DNA from: GCA-2733415 sp964635575 | Lineage (GTDB): Bacteria; Bacteroidota; Bacteroidia; Flavobacteriales; Flavobacteriaceae | Direction of reading: 5' to 3' | DNA length: 34,147 nucleotides | Assembly (NCBI GenBank): GCA_964635575.1 | Contig: CAZWNY010000012.1 | Location: forward strand, 1 to 34,147 | Shown: in pieces, positions 8,396-17,288 of the stretch | Position numbering within the stretch: the first letter of the stretch is position 1 | How the letters are laid out: each line of letters starts with the position of its first letter | Translations under genes and position numbers: made by a program | The notes under the pieces: model-generated | Told to the model about the DNA's origin: nothing | What the model saw: the letters and a program-made list of their open reading frames with translations, nothing else | Database searches by the model: none

Positions 8396-8911
8396 TTATT
8401 GAATGTAATTGTAATATTTGTTAAATATAATTTTAAACCAAGCGGTATATGTTTCAGGATTAGCAATAATGTCTTTTTTTATTAAGTCCATATTCATCCA
8501 TTTCCAATTTTCGACTTCTTCTTTATTTATTTTTGGATTTCCTTCAAATTTACCTACTAAAATATGATCTAGTTCGTGTTCTATTAATCCGTTATCAAAA
8601 GGAGCTTTATAAATAAACGATGTTTTTACTGTCAACTCTGTTGTAAATCCCATTTCTTCAAACAAACGTCTTTTCCCTGCTGCTGTATTTTCTTCGTTTT
8701 GTCGTTGGTGGCTACAACAGGTATTTGTCCATAGCCCTGGTGAATGGTATTTTACTAATGCTCTTTGTTGCAGCATTAACTCATTTTTACTGTTAAATAT
8801 AAAGACTGAAAAAGCACGATGTAGTATTCCTTTTTCATGCGCTTCCATTTTAGGCATTAAACCTATTGGTTTGTCATTAATATCTACTAATATTACTTGT
8901 TCTTCTTTCAT
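8396..8911 (-). CDS. idi: Isopentenyl-diphosphate delta-isomerase, type I
   Basis: The enzyme interconverts isopentenyl and dimethylallyl diphosphate for isoprenoids such as menaquinone, undecaprenyl phosphate and carotenoids. The 171-residue protein has the type I Nudix fold. The catalytic Cys is Cys66 in WTNTCCSHQ. Metal ligands are His25, His31 and His68 with Glu111/Glu113 in EHELDH, and RRLFEEMGF carries the Nudix-like helix. It is the first gene of the idi / PTPS-like / manA operon. A -7 box TACTTTTG (8925-8918) ends only six bases before the ATG, so the transcript would be leaderless or nearly so. No good -33 box is visible. Confidence 0.93.
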   Translation of the reverse strand: MKEEQVILVDINDKPIGLMPKMEAHEKGILHRAFSVFIFNSKNELMLQQRALVKYHSPGLWTNTCCSHQRQNEENTAAGKRRLFEEMGFTTELTVKTSFIYKAPFDNGLIEHELDHILVGKFEGNPKINKEEVENWKWMNMDLIKKDIIANPETYTAWFKIIFNKYYNYIQ

Positions 8912-9351
8912 TGACTACAAAAGTAAGTAAATTTATATAAAGTATAGTTATCTACAAAGAAAGTGACAAAGAAAACGCATTAAACTTAGTACCTTTAATT
9001 AGGTAATGATTATTTTGTTTTTTTTTACACTTTATTGCAAACAATATTTTGTATTTCATTCAGCTATTTTTATTGCTGTGTGAGTGTTTTTTTTTGTTTA
9101 AATTTCTGTAAACTTACTAAAACTCTATGTTTTAATTTTCAATTTGTTAATGTTTTTTTTGTCAAAAACCTCGTAGTATTAGTCTTAGTATTACGCTCTT
9201 ATTTCAATATAATAATACAATTAAAAATTACTGATTTGGCAAATTTTTTTATTGTTATCAATTTTATTATATCTGCACAAAAAAACATCTTTATCAATCA
9301 CACCTACTTTTGCATCTATAAAAATAGATGTAATAAATTAAAATTAAGATT
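8912..9351. other. Gene-poor, very AT-rich intergenic stretch
   Basis: These 440 bases between the 3' end of the radical SAM gene and the 5' end of idi hold the idi promoter element and little else that I can identify. A perfect 7-bp hairpin, CATCTAT (9313-9319) and ATAGATG (9324-9330), lies just 3' of the radical SAM gene but has no T tract. A plus-strand open frame at 9035-9355 encodes a Phe-, Ile- and Cys-rich string that looks like random AT-rich sequence. I see no RNA gene or mobile element. Confidence 0.5.
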
Positions 9352-11208
9352 TTAAATTAATGAGTCTGCAATAAAATGAGGCGATAAAGTGGTTGGTACA
9401 ATTCCAAAATTAAACCAATGTTGTAAATTAATTTCAAAACCTATACCATTTAAATAGTTATGTAGTGCTTTGTTTAATCCTTCTTTATATAAATAATGAT
9501 TGGTTCCTTTTGGATCATTATGGTATAAATCATTTTGTGCAAATCCTTTAAAAACGGGTCCTGTAATTTTTATTTCAAACTCTTCAGGGTTCATTCCAAT
9601 AGGACTATGAACTGTTGTAGTAAACTGGTGCCAAAAAGCAGATTGTATGCAATTGTTTTCAAATAATTGACGTACTATTTCTAAAGAGTCTATTGTTTCT
9701 TGATCCGTTTGTGTAGGGAAACCAAACATTAAATAGGCATGCACCATAATGTTATATTTCGAAAAGGTTGAAGTTACACGTGCTACTTGAGCTACATCAA
9801 CTCCTTTTTTCATTTTTTTTAACAGCCTATCGGATGCGACTTCTAAACCACCTGTAACAGCAATACAACCGCTACGAGCTAATAGTTCACAAAGCGATTC
9901 GTTAAAAGTTTTTTCAAATCTAATGTTTGTCCACCATGTAATGTAAATTCGTTTTTCAATCAATTTTTCGGCTAATGCCCGGAGTATTTTTGGTGGCGCT
10001 GCTTCATCTACAAAGTGAAAACCTGTTGTTCCTGTTGTTGCAATTATAGTTTCTATTTTTGCTACCAAATCATCGGCAGTTGTGTTTTCATATCCTGAAA
10101 TATATGGCAAACTCACATCACAAAACGTACACTGTTTCCAATAACAACCGTGAGAAATGGTGAGTTTATTCCATCTTCCGTCACTCCACAAACGGTGCAT
10201 TGGATTCATTACATCTAAAAAAGATAAATATTTTTGCAACGGCAACCCTTCGTAATTAGGTGCTGGCAAGTTTTTATGATGAAAAATAGTGTTTGGTAAA
10301 TGGTTTTTAAACACTACGTTGTCAGCTTCTAAAACATAGGTGCGCTCTAACTTAGACGCATCTATTTTGTGTTCTATATATTCTATAATTCGTAATAGTG
10401 GTGCTTCGCCATCATCTAATGAAATAAAATCTACATATTTAAAAATACGTGTATCTTCTAGTTTTCGTAATTCGGTATTACAATAACCTCCTCCAAAAGC
10501 AATTTTTATTTCTGGAAATTGATTTTTTAGGAGTTGAGCACAACGTAATGCTGCAAATAAATTACCCGGAAATGGTATTGAAAAGCAAACCAATTTGGGT
10601 TGATGTTTATCTATCTTTTCTACTAATAAATGTAACAATTCTTCTTCTATAAGGTTTGGTTCGTATTGCAAGTATTCGTCAATTTCGCTAAAACTACTTG
10701 CTGATGTTGCTATTTGTGCGGCATAGCGGGTAAATGAAAAAAACTCATCTACATTGGCATGTATAAAGTCACCTAACTCTTCTATAAAAAGTGTTGCTAA
10801 ATGTTTTGCTTTGTCTAAAACTCCTAATTTTCCGAATGCCCAAAATAAATTGGTTTCTAAATTATTAACTCGGTGTGCTTTTGGTAAAAAACCGTGATGT
10901 AAAATTTGATATGCTGCTGTTACTTCTTGTTGTTGTAGGTATCGTATTACAAAATCTACTTTATGTATATATTCTTCTTTGTTTTCCCAAACTAACGGAA
11001 ATTGATTGTCTGGGTTTTTTGCGGCTATTTTAAATATTTTTTGAATACATTTTTGTGTAAAAATAGTGGTGAATAGCTCAATACTTAAATCGGCTTGCGC
11101 AACAGATATTTTTTTTTCTTGCAAAAAACCTTTTAGATAACAAGTTGCAGGATACGTTGTATTTAATTGTGTAAACGGTGGTGTTATTAATAATGTTGTA
11201 ATTGGCAT
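9352..11208 (-). CDS. B12-binding domain radical SAM protein of unknown function
   Basis: This 618-residue protein has an N-terminal Rossmann-like cobalamin-binding region. It begins TTLLITPPFTQLNTTYPA and continues in LVCFSIPFPGNLFAALRCAQ, IAFGGGYCN and FISLDDGEAPL. A radical SAM TIM-barrel domain follows. The iron-sulfur cysteines are Cys355, Cys360 and Cys363 in SHGCYWKQCTFCD. Further conserved segments are GFHFVDEAAPP, TGGLEVASDRLLKKMKKGV and HAYLMFGFPTQT. Such enzymes cleave S-adenosylmethionine to start methylations or rearrangements, but the substrate is unknown here. The cluster motif is CX4CX2C rather than the common CX3CX2C. The gene is monocistronic, with a -7 element TATCTTTG at 11233-11226, and is divergent from the FtsE-type ATPase. 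Confidence 0.88.
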   Translation of the reverse strand: MPITTLLITPPFTQLNTTYPATCYLKGFLQEKKISVAQADLSIELFTTIFTQKCIQKIFKIAAKNPDNQFPLVWENKEEYIHKVDFVIRYLQQQEVTAAYQILHHGFLPKAHRVNNLETNLFWAFGKLGVLDKAKHLATLFIEELGDFIHANVDEFFSFTRYAAQIATSASSFSEIDEYLQYEPNLIEEELLHLLVEKIDKHQPKLVCFSIPFPGNLFAALRCAQLLKNQFPEIKIAFGGGYCNTELRKLEDTRIFKYVDFISLDDGEAPLLRIIEYIEHKIDASKLERTYVLEADNVVFKNHLPNTIFHHKNLPAPNYEGLPLQKYLSFLDVMNPMHRLWSDGRWNKLTISHGCYWKQCTFCDVSLPYISGYENTTADDLVAKIETIIATTGTTGFHFVDEAAPPKILRALAEKLIEKRIYITWWTNIRFEKTFNESLCELLARSGCIAVTGGLEVASDRLLKKMKKGVDVAQVARVTSTFSKYNIMVHAYLMFGFPTQTDQETIDSLEIVRQLFENNCIQSAFWHQFTTTVHSPIGMNPEEFEIKITGPVFKGFAQNDLYHNDPKGTNHYLYKEGLNKALHNYLNGIGFEINLQHWFNFGIVPTTLSPHFIADSLI

Positions 11209-11409
11209 ATTTTAGGAATCTACAACAAAGATAATACTATTTTTAAATGTATCGTTTTGGTCTGTTCATGAAAAAATAAATAATCTGTAATTCATTAAAT
11301 TATAAAAATGGAGAATAACAATAAAAGTTGATATAAAAACCATAATTTTTAACCAAGAAGATTATTATTTCATTTTAAGTTGTTACTTTTACGGTAAACC
11401 TTTTTATTT

Positions 11410-12093
11410 ATGTCAGAAATTATTTTAGCATTAACTGATGCGTCTATTTTTCAGGAAGAAAATTTAATACTCTCTAATATCAATTTAAATATTAATAAAG
11501 GAGAGTTTGTGTACTTAATTGGAAAAACGGGTTCAGGAAAAAGTAGCTTTATGAAAACTTTATATGCCGATTTGCCTTTACAAAAAGGAACAGGAAGCAT
11601 TGTTGGTTATAACTTAAATAACTTTAAAGAAAAGGATATTCCGTTTTTAAGGCGAAAATTAGGTGTGGTTTTTCAAGATTTTAAATTATTAAGTGATCGT
11701 ACGGTTTTTAATAACTTAGATTTTGTTTTAAAAGCAACAGGTTGGAAAGATAAAATAAAACGAAAAAATCGTATTGAAGAAGTGCTTACTAAGGTAAAAA
11801 TGAATAGCAAAGGGTTTAAGTATCCGCATCAATTATCGGGCGGAGAGCAACAACGAATTGCTATTGCAAGATCGTTATTAAACAATCCTGAGTTAATTTT
11901 AGCCGATGAGCCTACTGGGAATTTAGACCCTGCAACTAGTATAGAAATCATGACTATTTTACGAGAAATTAACCAACAAGGTAATACCATTTTAATGGCT
12001 ACTCATGATTATGCATTGATATTAAAATATCCGTCTAAAACTTTAAAATTAGAAAATCAAAAACTTTTTGAAGTCGTATTGAAAAAACAATAA
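11410..12093 (+). CDS. ftsE: FtsE-type ABC transporter ATP-binding protein
   Basis: The 227-residue protein is a complete nucleotide-binding domain. The Walker A motif GKTGSGKSS is at 38-46, the Q-loop is Gln89 in VVFQD, the signature LSGGEQQ is at 142-148, Walker B LILADE is at 162-167, and the switch His is His199 in ATHDY. Length, the LRRKLGVVFQDFKLL segment and PTGNLDP fit FtsE, which works with FtsX to activate peptidoglycan hydrolases at the division site. No ftsX lies next to it; the FtsX-like permease at 31223-32479 is of LolC/E type. A LolD or MacB-type ATPase is the alternative. A degenerate -7 element (TACTTTTA, 11384-11391) lies 18 bases upstream. Confidence 0.78.
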   Translation: MSEIILALTDASIFQEENLILSNINLNINKGEFVYLIGKTGSGKSSFMKTLYADLPLQKGTGSIVGYNLNNFKEKDIPFLRRKLGVVFQDFKLLSDRTVFNNLDFVLKATGWKDKIKRKNRIEEVLTKVKMNSKGFKYPHQLSGGEQQRIAIARSLLNNPELILADEPTGNLDPATSIEIMTILREINQQGNTILMATHDYALILKYPSKTLKLENQKLFEVVLKKQ

Positions 12094-12374
12094 CGTTTTA
12101 ATTGACAAATAAATGGTTAGCTGTAGTGCAACTAACTACTTTACTTATTTAGTAATTTTTTTATAATGGTTTTTTTACCTTAATTTACAAATTATAATTT
12201 TTACGTTTAGCTTGTTTTTTAATCGAATTTGGCATACGATAGTTCGTTTGTTTTTTTTTATAATTGCGCTAATTAAACCACTCATAGAGCTACTTATGTC
12301 TAATAGCGACCCCTAATAGTTCATTTTTTTACTGCAACTAATAACTTTTTTTCAGGTGTACTTATTAAGTTTAT

Positions 12375-14018
12375 TTATATAAAATCTCCGTTTGTCATTA
12401 CGTGATAACGTGGGTCATCTATATCTTCTTCAATTACGCTTACTAATTTTGGTGATGCTTTTATCATTAAGTCCTTACACTCTTCGGATAAGTGTTTTAG
12501 TTTTATTTTTTTACCTGATTTCTCATATTTTTCCACCAAATTAAATAATGCTTCTAATGCGGAGTGATCTGAAACCCGAGATTCTAAAAAATCAATTTCT
12601 ACTTTTTCAGGGTCATTTTTTACATCAAACTTATCGTTAAACGCTTGGATGCTTCCAAAAAATAAAGGCCCAAAAATTTCATATACTTTAGTTCCATCTT
12701 CTTTAAAGCGTTTTCGAGCTCTAATTTTTTTAGCATTTTCCCAAGCAAATACTAATGCCGAAATAATTACACCTGCAAAAACAGCAATTGCTAAATCAAC
12801 AAAAACAGTAATTATCGATACTGCTACTAAAACAAATGCATCCGATTTTGGTATTTTACGCATAATACGAAAACTTGACCATGCAAAAGTTTCTAATACC
12901 ATAATAAACATGACGCCTACTAACGCCGAAATTGGCACCATTTCAATATATTTATCGGCAAATAAAATGAATGACAACAGAGTTAACGCCATTATAATAC
13001 CTGACAACCTTCCTCTCCCGTTGGCATTAATATTAATCATAGTTTGACCAATCATACCACAACCTCCTGTACCGCCAAATAAACCGCTTACAATATTACC
13101 AATACCTTGCCCTACACATTCTTTGTTTCCGTCACCACGAGTTTCGGTTAATTCATCAACTAAATTTAAGGTCATTAACGATTCTATTAAACCAACCGAA
13201 GCGGCTAAAAACGCATACGGAAATATAAATTTAAGCGTATCTAAATTAAATGGTAAATTAGACCACAATTCCACATTTGGCATAGGAAACTCTCCTTTTA
13301 AGCCTGTTCCACCACCAGCTCTAATGTATGACCCAACGGTTTCTACATCGATATTCACAAAAATAGTAACTAACGTTACTGCTAAAATAGCTATTAATGC
13401 TGCTGGTAATTTAGGTGCTATTTTGGGTAAAAAATGTGTAATTAACATGGTTATTGCTACAAAAAATATCATTTTTGTGAGTGCATTTACTTGAGTAATT
13501 TGTTCAAAAAAACCTAAAAACCACGTTCCTATTCCGTCTGAAAAAGTGGTTGTTAGTTCTGGGAACATTTTTACTTGTGCTAAAAAGATAACAATTGCTA
13601 ATCCGTTTACAAATCCTAACATTACGGAATGTGGTATTAAACGTACAAAACGCCCTAATTTAAAGAAACCTGCAAATATTTGTAGTAATCCCATTACAAT
13701 TACGGTTCCTAAAAGGTAGTAGTATCCCATGTTATCTATTGGTAAATCAAAAGCTAAACCTTTTTCGTGTCCTTTTGCAATCATATCTACAAAAATAATA
13801 GCCACTGCGCCTGCTGCTCCAGATATTAACCCTGGTCTTCCTCCAAAAATAGCTGCAATTAATCCTACAATAAAAGCACCTGAAAGTGCTACTAATGGAT
13901 CTATTCTTGCTACAAAAGCGAATGCAACTACTTCAGGTATCATTGCTAAGGAAACGGTCATTCCTGCCAAAACATCGTTTTTAATGTTTTCGGAAGTTTT
14001 ATGTACTAATGCATTCAT
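12375..14018 (-). CDS. SulP-family anion transporter with C-terminal STAS domain
   Basis: The 547-residue inner-membrane protein has the 14-segment SulP core, starting after a short cytoplasmic N-terminus. Conserved segments are SLAMIPEVVAFAFVA near residues 23-37, GGRPGLISGAAGA, and the GGTGGCGMIGQTMININANG region near residues 315-335. The C-terminal STAS domain (about residues 440-547) contains VEIDFLESRVSDHSALEALF. Family members move sulfate, bicarbonate or other anions, often with Na+ or H+; the substrate cannot be read from the sequence. The gene is preceded by one of the clearest promoters of the window (14061-14032). It stands alone, with 385 bp to the next gene upstream. Confidence 0.9.
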   Translation of the reverse strand: MNALVHKTSENIKNDVLAGMTVSLAMIPEVVAFAFVARIDPLVALSGAFIVGLIAAIFGGRPGLISGAAGAVAIIFVDMIAKGHEKGLAFDLPIDNMGYYYLLGTVIVMGLLQIFAGFFKLGRFVRLIPHSVMLGFVNGLAIVIFLAQVKMFPELTTTFSDGIGTWFLGFFEQITQVNALTKMIFFVAITMLITHFLPKIAPKLPAALIAILAVTLVTIFVNIDVETVGSYIRAGGGTGLKGEFPMPNVELWSNLPFNLDTLKFIFPYAFLAASVGLIESLMTLNLVDELTETRGDGNKECVGQGIGNIVSGLFGGTGGCGMIGQTMININANGRGRLSGIIMALTLLSFILFADKYIEMVPISALVGVMFIMVLETFAWSSFRIMRKIPKSDAFVLVAVSIITVFVDLAIAVFAGVIISALVFAWENAKKIRARKRFKEDGTKVYEIFGPLFFGSIQAFNDKFDVKNDPEKVEIDFLESRVSDHSALEALFNLVEKYEKSGKKIKLKHLSEECKDLMIKASPKLVSVIEEDIDDPRYHVMTNGDFI

Positions 14019-14031
14019 AGTTATTGTTTGT

Positions 14032-14061
14032 CAAAGATAGGTGTCGTTTTAAAATTTCAAA
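14032..14061 (-). promoter_or_regulatory. Promoter of the SulP transporter gene
   Basis: On the minus strand TTTG (14061-14058) and TATCTTTG (14039-14032) are separated by 18 bases, a full match to the Bacteroidota consensus. The -7 box ends 13 bases before the ATG, so the mRNA leader would be only about 10 bases. Confidence 0.75.
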
Positions 14062-14300
14062 TAAAATTTTGATTACTATAAAGGTTAAAATATTTATTTT
14101 TTAGCAACATAACCAAACTTCTAGCAATTAAAAAATTGGATTCGTAATTTTGTTTAACTTAATATAAGCGTGCAAAAATACGTTTATTTAGCTGGCAAAC
14201 AAGTAGATTTTTTGTTTTTGCGTGGTTTCATTTTTAAGAAGTCAAATTGCATTTTAAATTTAGTAGTAATTATAATTTTTATATTATTGTTGTTCGATAA

Positions 14301-14343
14301 AAAATTAACTAAAATAAAATAATAATCTATTTTAGTTAATTTA
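14301..14343 (-). terminator. Strong hairpin downstream of the NA37-family gene
   Basis: AAATTAACTAAAATA (14302-14316) and TATTTTAGTTAATTT (14328-14342) form a perfect 15-bp stem with an 11-base loop. Read on the minus strand, the stem ends in a run of six T. This fits an intrinsic terminator for the gene ending at 14404. An operator is a less likely alternative. The rest of the 385-bp gap (14019-14403) shows no gene. Confidence 0.55.
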
Positions 14344-14403
14344 AATTGGAAATAGTAATTTTAAGAACTTTTTATGGCAACTTTCAGGGTTGAAAACTCA
14401 CAA

Positions 14404-15462
14404 TTAACTTTTTTGTTCTTTATTAAAATACACTAAGTAATAGTACATTTGTTTTTCTTCGTCCCATCCTTTTTCTACGTATTTTTCGGCAGATTCGGGG
14501 TTAATAAAATCCATCCGTATTTGAATATTGGTATCTAACTCAATAATGTTTTTTATTTTTTTACGAGATGCGGTTACTGCGGTGTTAGAAATATCGAATT
14601 CGGTAACATCTTCTATATGAAATTTTGGTGCTTTTTCTTGTTTATAATGTTTAAACTCTGGTATTAATTCTGGATTTTCAATTACACTATTTAAAAAATT
14701 AGTTTCTTCAAAGTTATCGTTTTTTGCAAAATAATCCATTGAGCGATTCATAAACATTACTTCTTCCTTTTTGTCTTCTGCTGGAAAAACTACATCTTTT
14801 GCAAAATTTTGACAAAATTGGAGGTATTTTTTAGTAAAAAAGTTACTGTCGGTAAGTGGTGCTACTTCTAAAAAATGCTCTAACCAGTATTTGGTGTCGT
14901 ATTTATTAGAGTCAGACGATAAAACTTTATAACCTGTTTCTTTATCAATATTAAAAATAAGGCATCCTTTGTCTAATTTTCTTAAATTTACACCATGTTG
15001 TAAAATGGCGTTTAGATTGCTGTCTTTTTCTTCAAATTGCAAAAAATCATCTTTAATTTCGCTTTTAAAAATACCTATCGCATCTACTTTTTTGTTATCT
15101 AGCACTAAACCTGTTAAGTATGACACATAAACTTCTCCGTTTTTAATATGTGGATGTTGGGATTGGTTATATAAGTGATTCGTTATTTTTTGTGATGCTT
15201 CGTGTATTGTATTTGGGTTGTTAAATACTTCTGTTGCTATTTTAAACAGCTCGTTAAACTCTAAATCTACTTCGTTTGCAAACTGAAAATAATTTTCTTC
15301 TTTTTCTCTAAAAGGTTTAAAAAAAAATTCTTTTAACAGCGGTAGTAATTCATCATTTAAAGCAAATGGTTCTTTTGATGTAAAAGCGCCTTCTCCTTTA
15401 CTTTTATTACCTACACGATGTATGGAAAGGGTTTCAATATGGGTTTGGTATAAGTTAATCAT
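14404..15462 (-). CDS. Nucleoid-associated protein, NA37/YejK family
   Basis: The 352-residue soluble protein matches the NA37 (YejK/NdpA) family by its layout. It opens with HIETLSIHRVGNKSKGEG and a short loop, then the ELLPLLKEFFFKPF segment. A central region follows with YVSYLTGLVLDNKKVDAIGI split across residues 137-160 and FLQFEEKD. The C-terminal half contains FPAEDKKEE and FDISNTAVTASRKKIKNII. E. coli YejK is found in the nucleoid, but its biochemical role is poorly defined, and the Bacteroidota members are mostly uncharacterised. It lies 47 bp downstream of the pRiA4b ORF-3-like gene and may be cotranscribed with it. A strong hairpin terminator follows. Confidence 0.8.
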   Translation of the reverse strand: MINLYQTHIETLSIHRVGNKSKGEGAFTSKEPFALNDELLPLLKEFFFKPFREKEENYFQFANEVDLEFNELFKIATEVFNNPNTIHEASQKITNHLYNQSQHPHIKNGEVYVSYLTGLVLDNKKVDAIGIFKSEIKDDFLQFEEKDSNLNAILQHGVNLRKLDKGCLIFNIDKETGYKVLSSDSNKYDTKYWLEHFLEVAPLTDSNFFTKKYLQFCQNFAKDVVFPAEDKKEEVMFMNRSMDYFAKNDNFEETNFLNSVIENPELIPEFKHYKQEKAPKFHIEDVTEFDISNTAVTASRKKIKNIIELDTNIQIRMDFINPESAEKYVEKGWDEEKQMYYYLVYFNKEQKS

Positions 15463-15509
15463 AGCTTGTTGTTAATGTGGGTTTTTATGGTATTGTTAAC
15501 GTTTATGGT

Positions 15510-16022
15510 TTAACTCCATAAGTCGTCATAATTGTCGTAAGAATCTTCATTGTAGTCGTCAGAATCTTCATCAAATTCGTCTTCTTCCAGCGGGTTTCCT
15601 TTAAATTCTTTATCTGGTGGTGATTCGGGTAATAATCCTTGTGCAAAAATTACATTTGGGTAGGTTTCTTCTATTTGTGGTTCAGATATTTCGACTAGTT
15701 CTATTAAAAAAGACCACATATTAAAGAAATCATATACATATAATAAATTGGGTTTACTGTTTGAAATAATATCATCTAAAGTAGTTTCGCACATTATGCG
15801 TACGTTTTCACTTTCGTCACTCATGTCAAACAGTGCTATTTCCTCTCCTTGATTCCATTCTGGATCACTTTCATAAAAGGATGCCATTTCGCTTCCTTCA
15901 AAACCGAATGCTTGTGTAATAACGTTATGCAATTCTTCTGCGGTGGCATCGGTATTTATTTCAATGTCTCTTAAAACATCTTCGGGTGCGTCTAAAATTA
16001 TTCGTATGCGATATATCATCAT
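15510..16022 (-). CDS. Plasmid pRiA4b ORF-3-like family protein
   Basis: The 170-residue protein fits the pRiA4b ORF-3 family, whose name comes from a plasmid and which is also annotated as IS1096 passenger TnpR-like. It has no recombinase chemistry. The N-terminal fold starts YRIRIILDAPEDVLRDIEI, then TAEELHNVITQAFGFEG, a typical helix-turn segment. Later pieces are YVYDFFNMWSFLIELVEI and YPNVIFAQGLLPESPP. The C-terminus is a long acidic tail rich in Asp, Glu and Tyr (from about residue 145). Translation could also begin at the second Met. A -7 box TATTTTTG lies at 16048-16041. The function is unknown. There is no transposase nearby, so the family name should not be taken as evidence of mobility. 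Confidence 0.8.
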   Translation of the reverse strand: MMIYRIRIILDAPEDVLRDIEINTDATAEELHNVITQAFGFEGSEMASFYESDPEWNQGEEIALFDMSDESENVRIMCETTLDDIISNSKPNLLYVYDFFNMWSFLIELVEISEPQIEETYPNVIFAQGLLPESPPDKEFKGNPLEEDEFDEDSDDYNEDSYDNYDDLWS

Positions 16023-16054
16023 TTAAAAAATTGTGGATAGCAAAAATAAGTTTT

Positions 16055-17068
16055 TTATTTGGTAAATCGGTGTAAAGTAAAGGTCATTGCTGATAATAAA
16101 AAGAATGCGCCTATTTGATGTGCAATTCCTAATATAACAGGCACGTGAAATAGTAGTGTTAAAACTCCTAAAACAAATTGTACAAAAACGAGTATTAATA
16201 GTGCGTTTTTTCCTTCGGATTGATGTTTGGTTATTGTAATTTTTTTGGTTTTAAAATGAATAGCAATAATGCTTGCTACTACTAAATAAGCGAGAGTACG
16301 ATGTACAAATTGAACTCCGCTTTTTCCTTCAAAAAAATTTTTATAAGTTGGCGTTTGCTCTAAAAATACAGTTTCGTGTATGAGTTGATTATCGCTCATT
16401 AATGGCCAATAATTGTGTATAAAACCTGCATCTAATCCTGCTACAAATGCACCATAAATTATTTGTATAATTAATAATACTAATGCTATTCGTATAAAAT
16501 TACGTATCGGAATATTTGCTTGTTTTTTGTTTGGAAAAACAAGGTCTAATAATACCCAAAATGTATATGAAAAGGTAATAAATGCGGTGGTTAAATGTGC
16601 TGCTAATCGATAATGACTTACGTCAGGCCTGTGTACTAACCCACTTTTTACCATGTACCAACCTAATGCGCCTTGAAAACTGCCTAATAATAATAATAGT
16701 ATCGATTTTTTAAGGGTTGGTTTGCTTAATTGTTTGGTTATTAAAAAATAAATAAACGGTATAAAAAATACTAACCCAATTATTCTGCCAATAAAACGGT
16801 GCAACCATTCCCAAAAATAAATATCTTTAAACTCTTGTAGGGTAAAGTGATTGTTTATTTTTTTGTATTCCGGATATTGTTTGTACAATTCAAAAGCATC
16901 GCTCCATTGTTGTTTACCAATTGGTGGCATTGTGCCTTTTATTAGTTTATAATTAGAAATGGATAATCCTGAATGTGTTAAACGTGTAACACCGCCAATA
17001 ACTACCATTGCAAATATTAAAAGTGCACCTGTTATAAGCCAAATTTGTACTTTTCTGTTGTCTTTCAT
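16055..17068 (-). CDS. ctaA: Heme A synthase (COX15/CtaA family)
   Basis: The enzyme oxidises the C8 methyl of heme O to make heme A for aa3-type cytochrome oxidase. The 337-residue inner-membrane protein has eight predicted helices and the paired heme-ligand histidines: HRFIGRI near residue 91, YRLAAHLTTAF near 157, HRTLAYL near 258 and AHQIGAFF near 317. The N-terminal IGGVTRLTHSGLSIS and the WLHRFIGRIIGL segment are diagnostic. The length suits the mitochondrial/alphaproteobacterial COX15 type rather than the shorter Bacillus form. The gene has a -7 box TATCTTTG (17093-17086). The cytochrome oxidase genes themselves are not in the window. Confidence 0.93.
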   Translation of the reverse strand: MKDNRKVQIWLITGALLIFAMVVIGGVTRLTHSGLSISNYKLIKGTMPPIGKQQWSDAFELYKQYPEYKKINNHFTLQEFKDIYFWEWLHRFIGRIIGLVFFIPFIYFLITKQLSKPTLKKSILLLLLGSFQGALGWYMVKSGLVHRPDVSHYRLAAHLTTAFITFSYTFWVLLDLVFPNKKQANIPIRNFIRIALVLLIIQIIYGAFVAGLDAGFIHNYWPLMSDNQLIHETVFLEQTPTYKNFFEGKSGVQFVHRTLAYLVVASIIAIHFKTKKITITKHQSEGKNALLILVFVQFVLGVLTLLFHVPVILGIAHQIGAFFLLSAMTFTLHRFTK

Positions 17069-17135
17069 TGTTTAATATGCTTTTGCAAAGATAAGAAAGA
17101 GATGTTAGTAATAGTTGAATTTATTATTTGAATTT

Positions 17136-17160
17136 AAATATTATTTAAAGAATAATATTT
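17136..17160. repeat. Perfect AT-only inverted repeat upstream of ctaA
   Basis: AAATATTATT (17136-17145) and AATAATATTT (17151-17160) are exact complements with a five-base spacer. They lie about 43 bases upstream of the ctaA -7 box and 129 bases beyond the end of the receptor gene. No T tract follows, so an operator is as plausible as a terminator; in sequence this AT-rich it may also be chance. Confidence 0.35.
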
Positions 17161-17288
17161 GCGAAAAAGTGGTTGACATACGTTTCTATTTATAAATACG
17201 AAAAAAAAAGGTAAATTAGGAAATCCAGTAAAAATAATTTGTTTTATAGTTTAAAAAACGAAATTACGTACGCCTAGCATCGATAATA

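Noticed and set aside
9035..9355. Plus-strand open frame of 106 codons rich in Phe, Ile, Cys and Val
   Set aside because: It looks like translated AT-rich intergenic DNA, has no recognisable domain, lacks a promoter, and overlaps the end of the radical SAM gene.
13123..13494. Plus-strand open frames within the SulP gene (also 12649-13047 and 13729-14040)
   Set aside because: They lie antisense to a clear full-length transporter gene and show low-complexity Ala/Thr/Asn strings without family features.
15510..16022. pRiA4b ORF-3 / IS1096 TnpR-like name as a sign of a mobile element
   Set aside because: There is no transposase, terminal inverted repeat or target duplication nearby, and the family is common on chromosomes.
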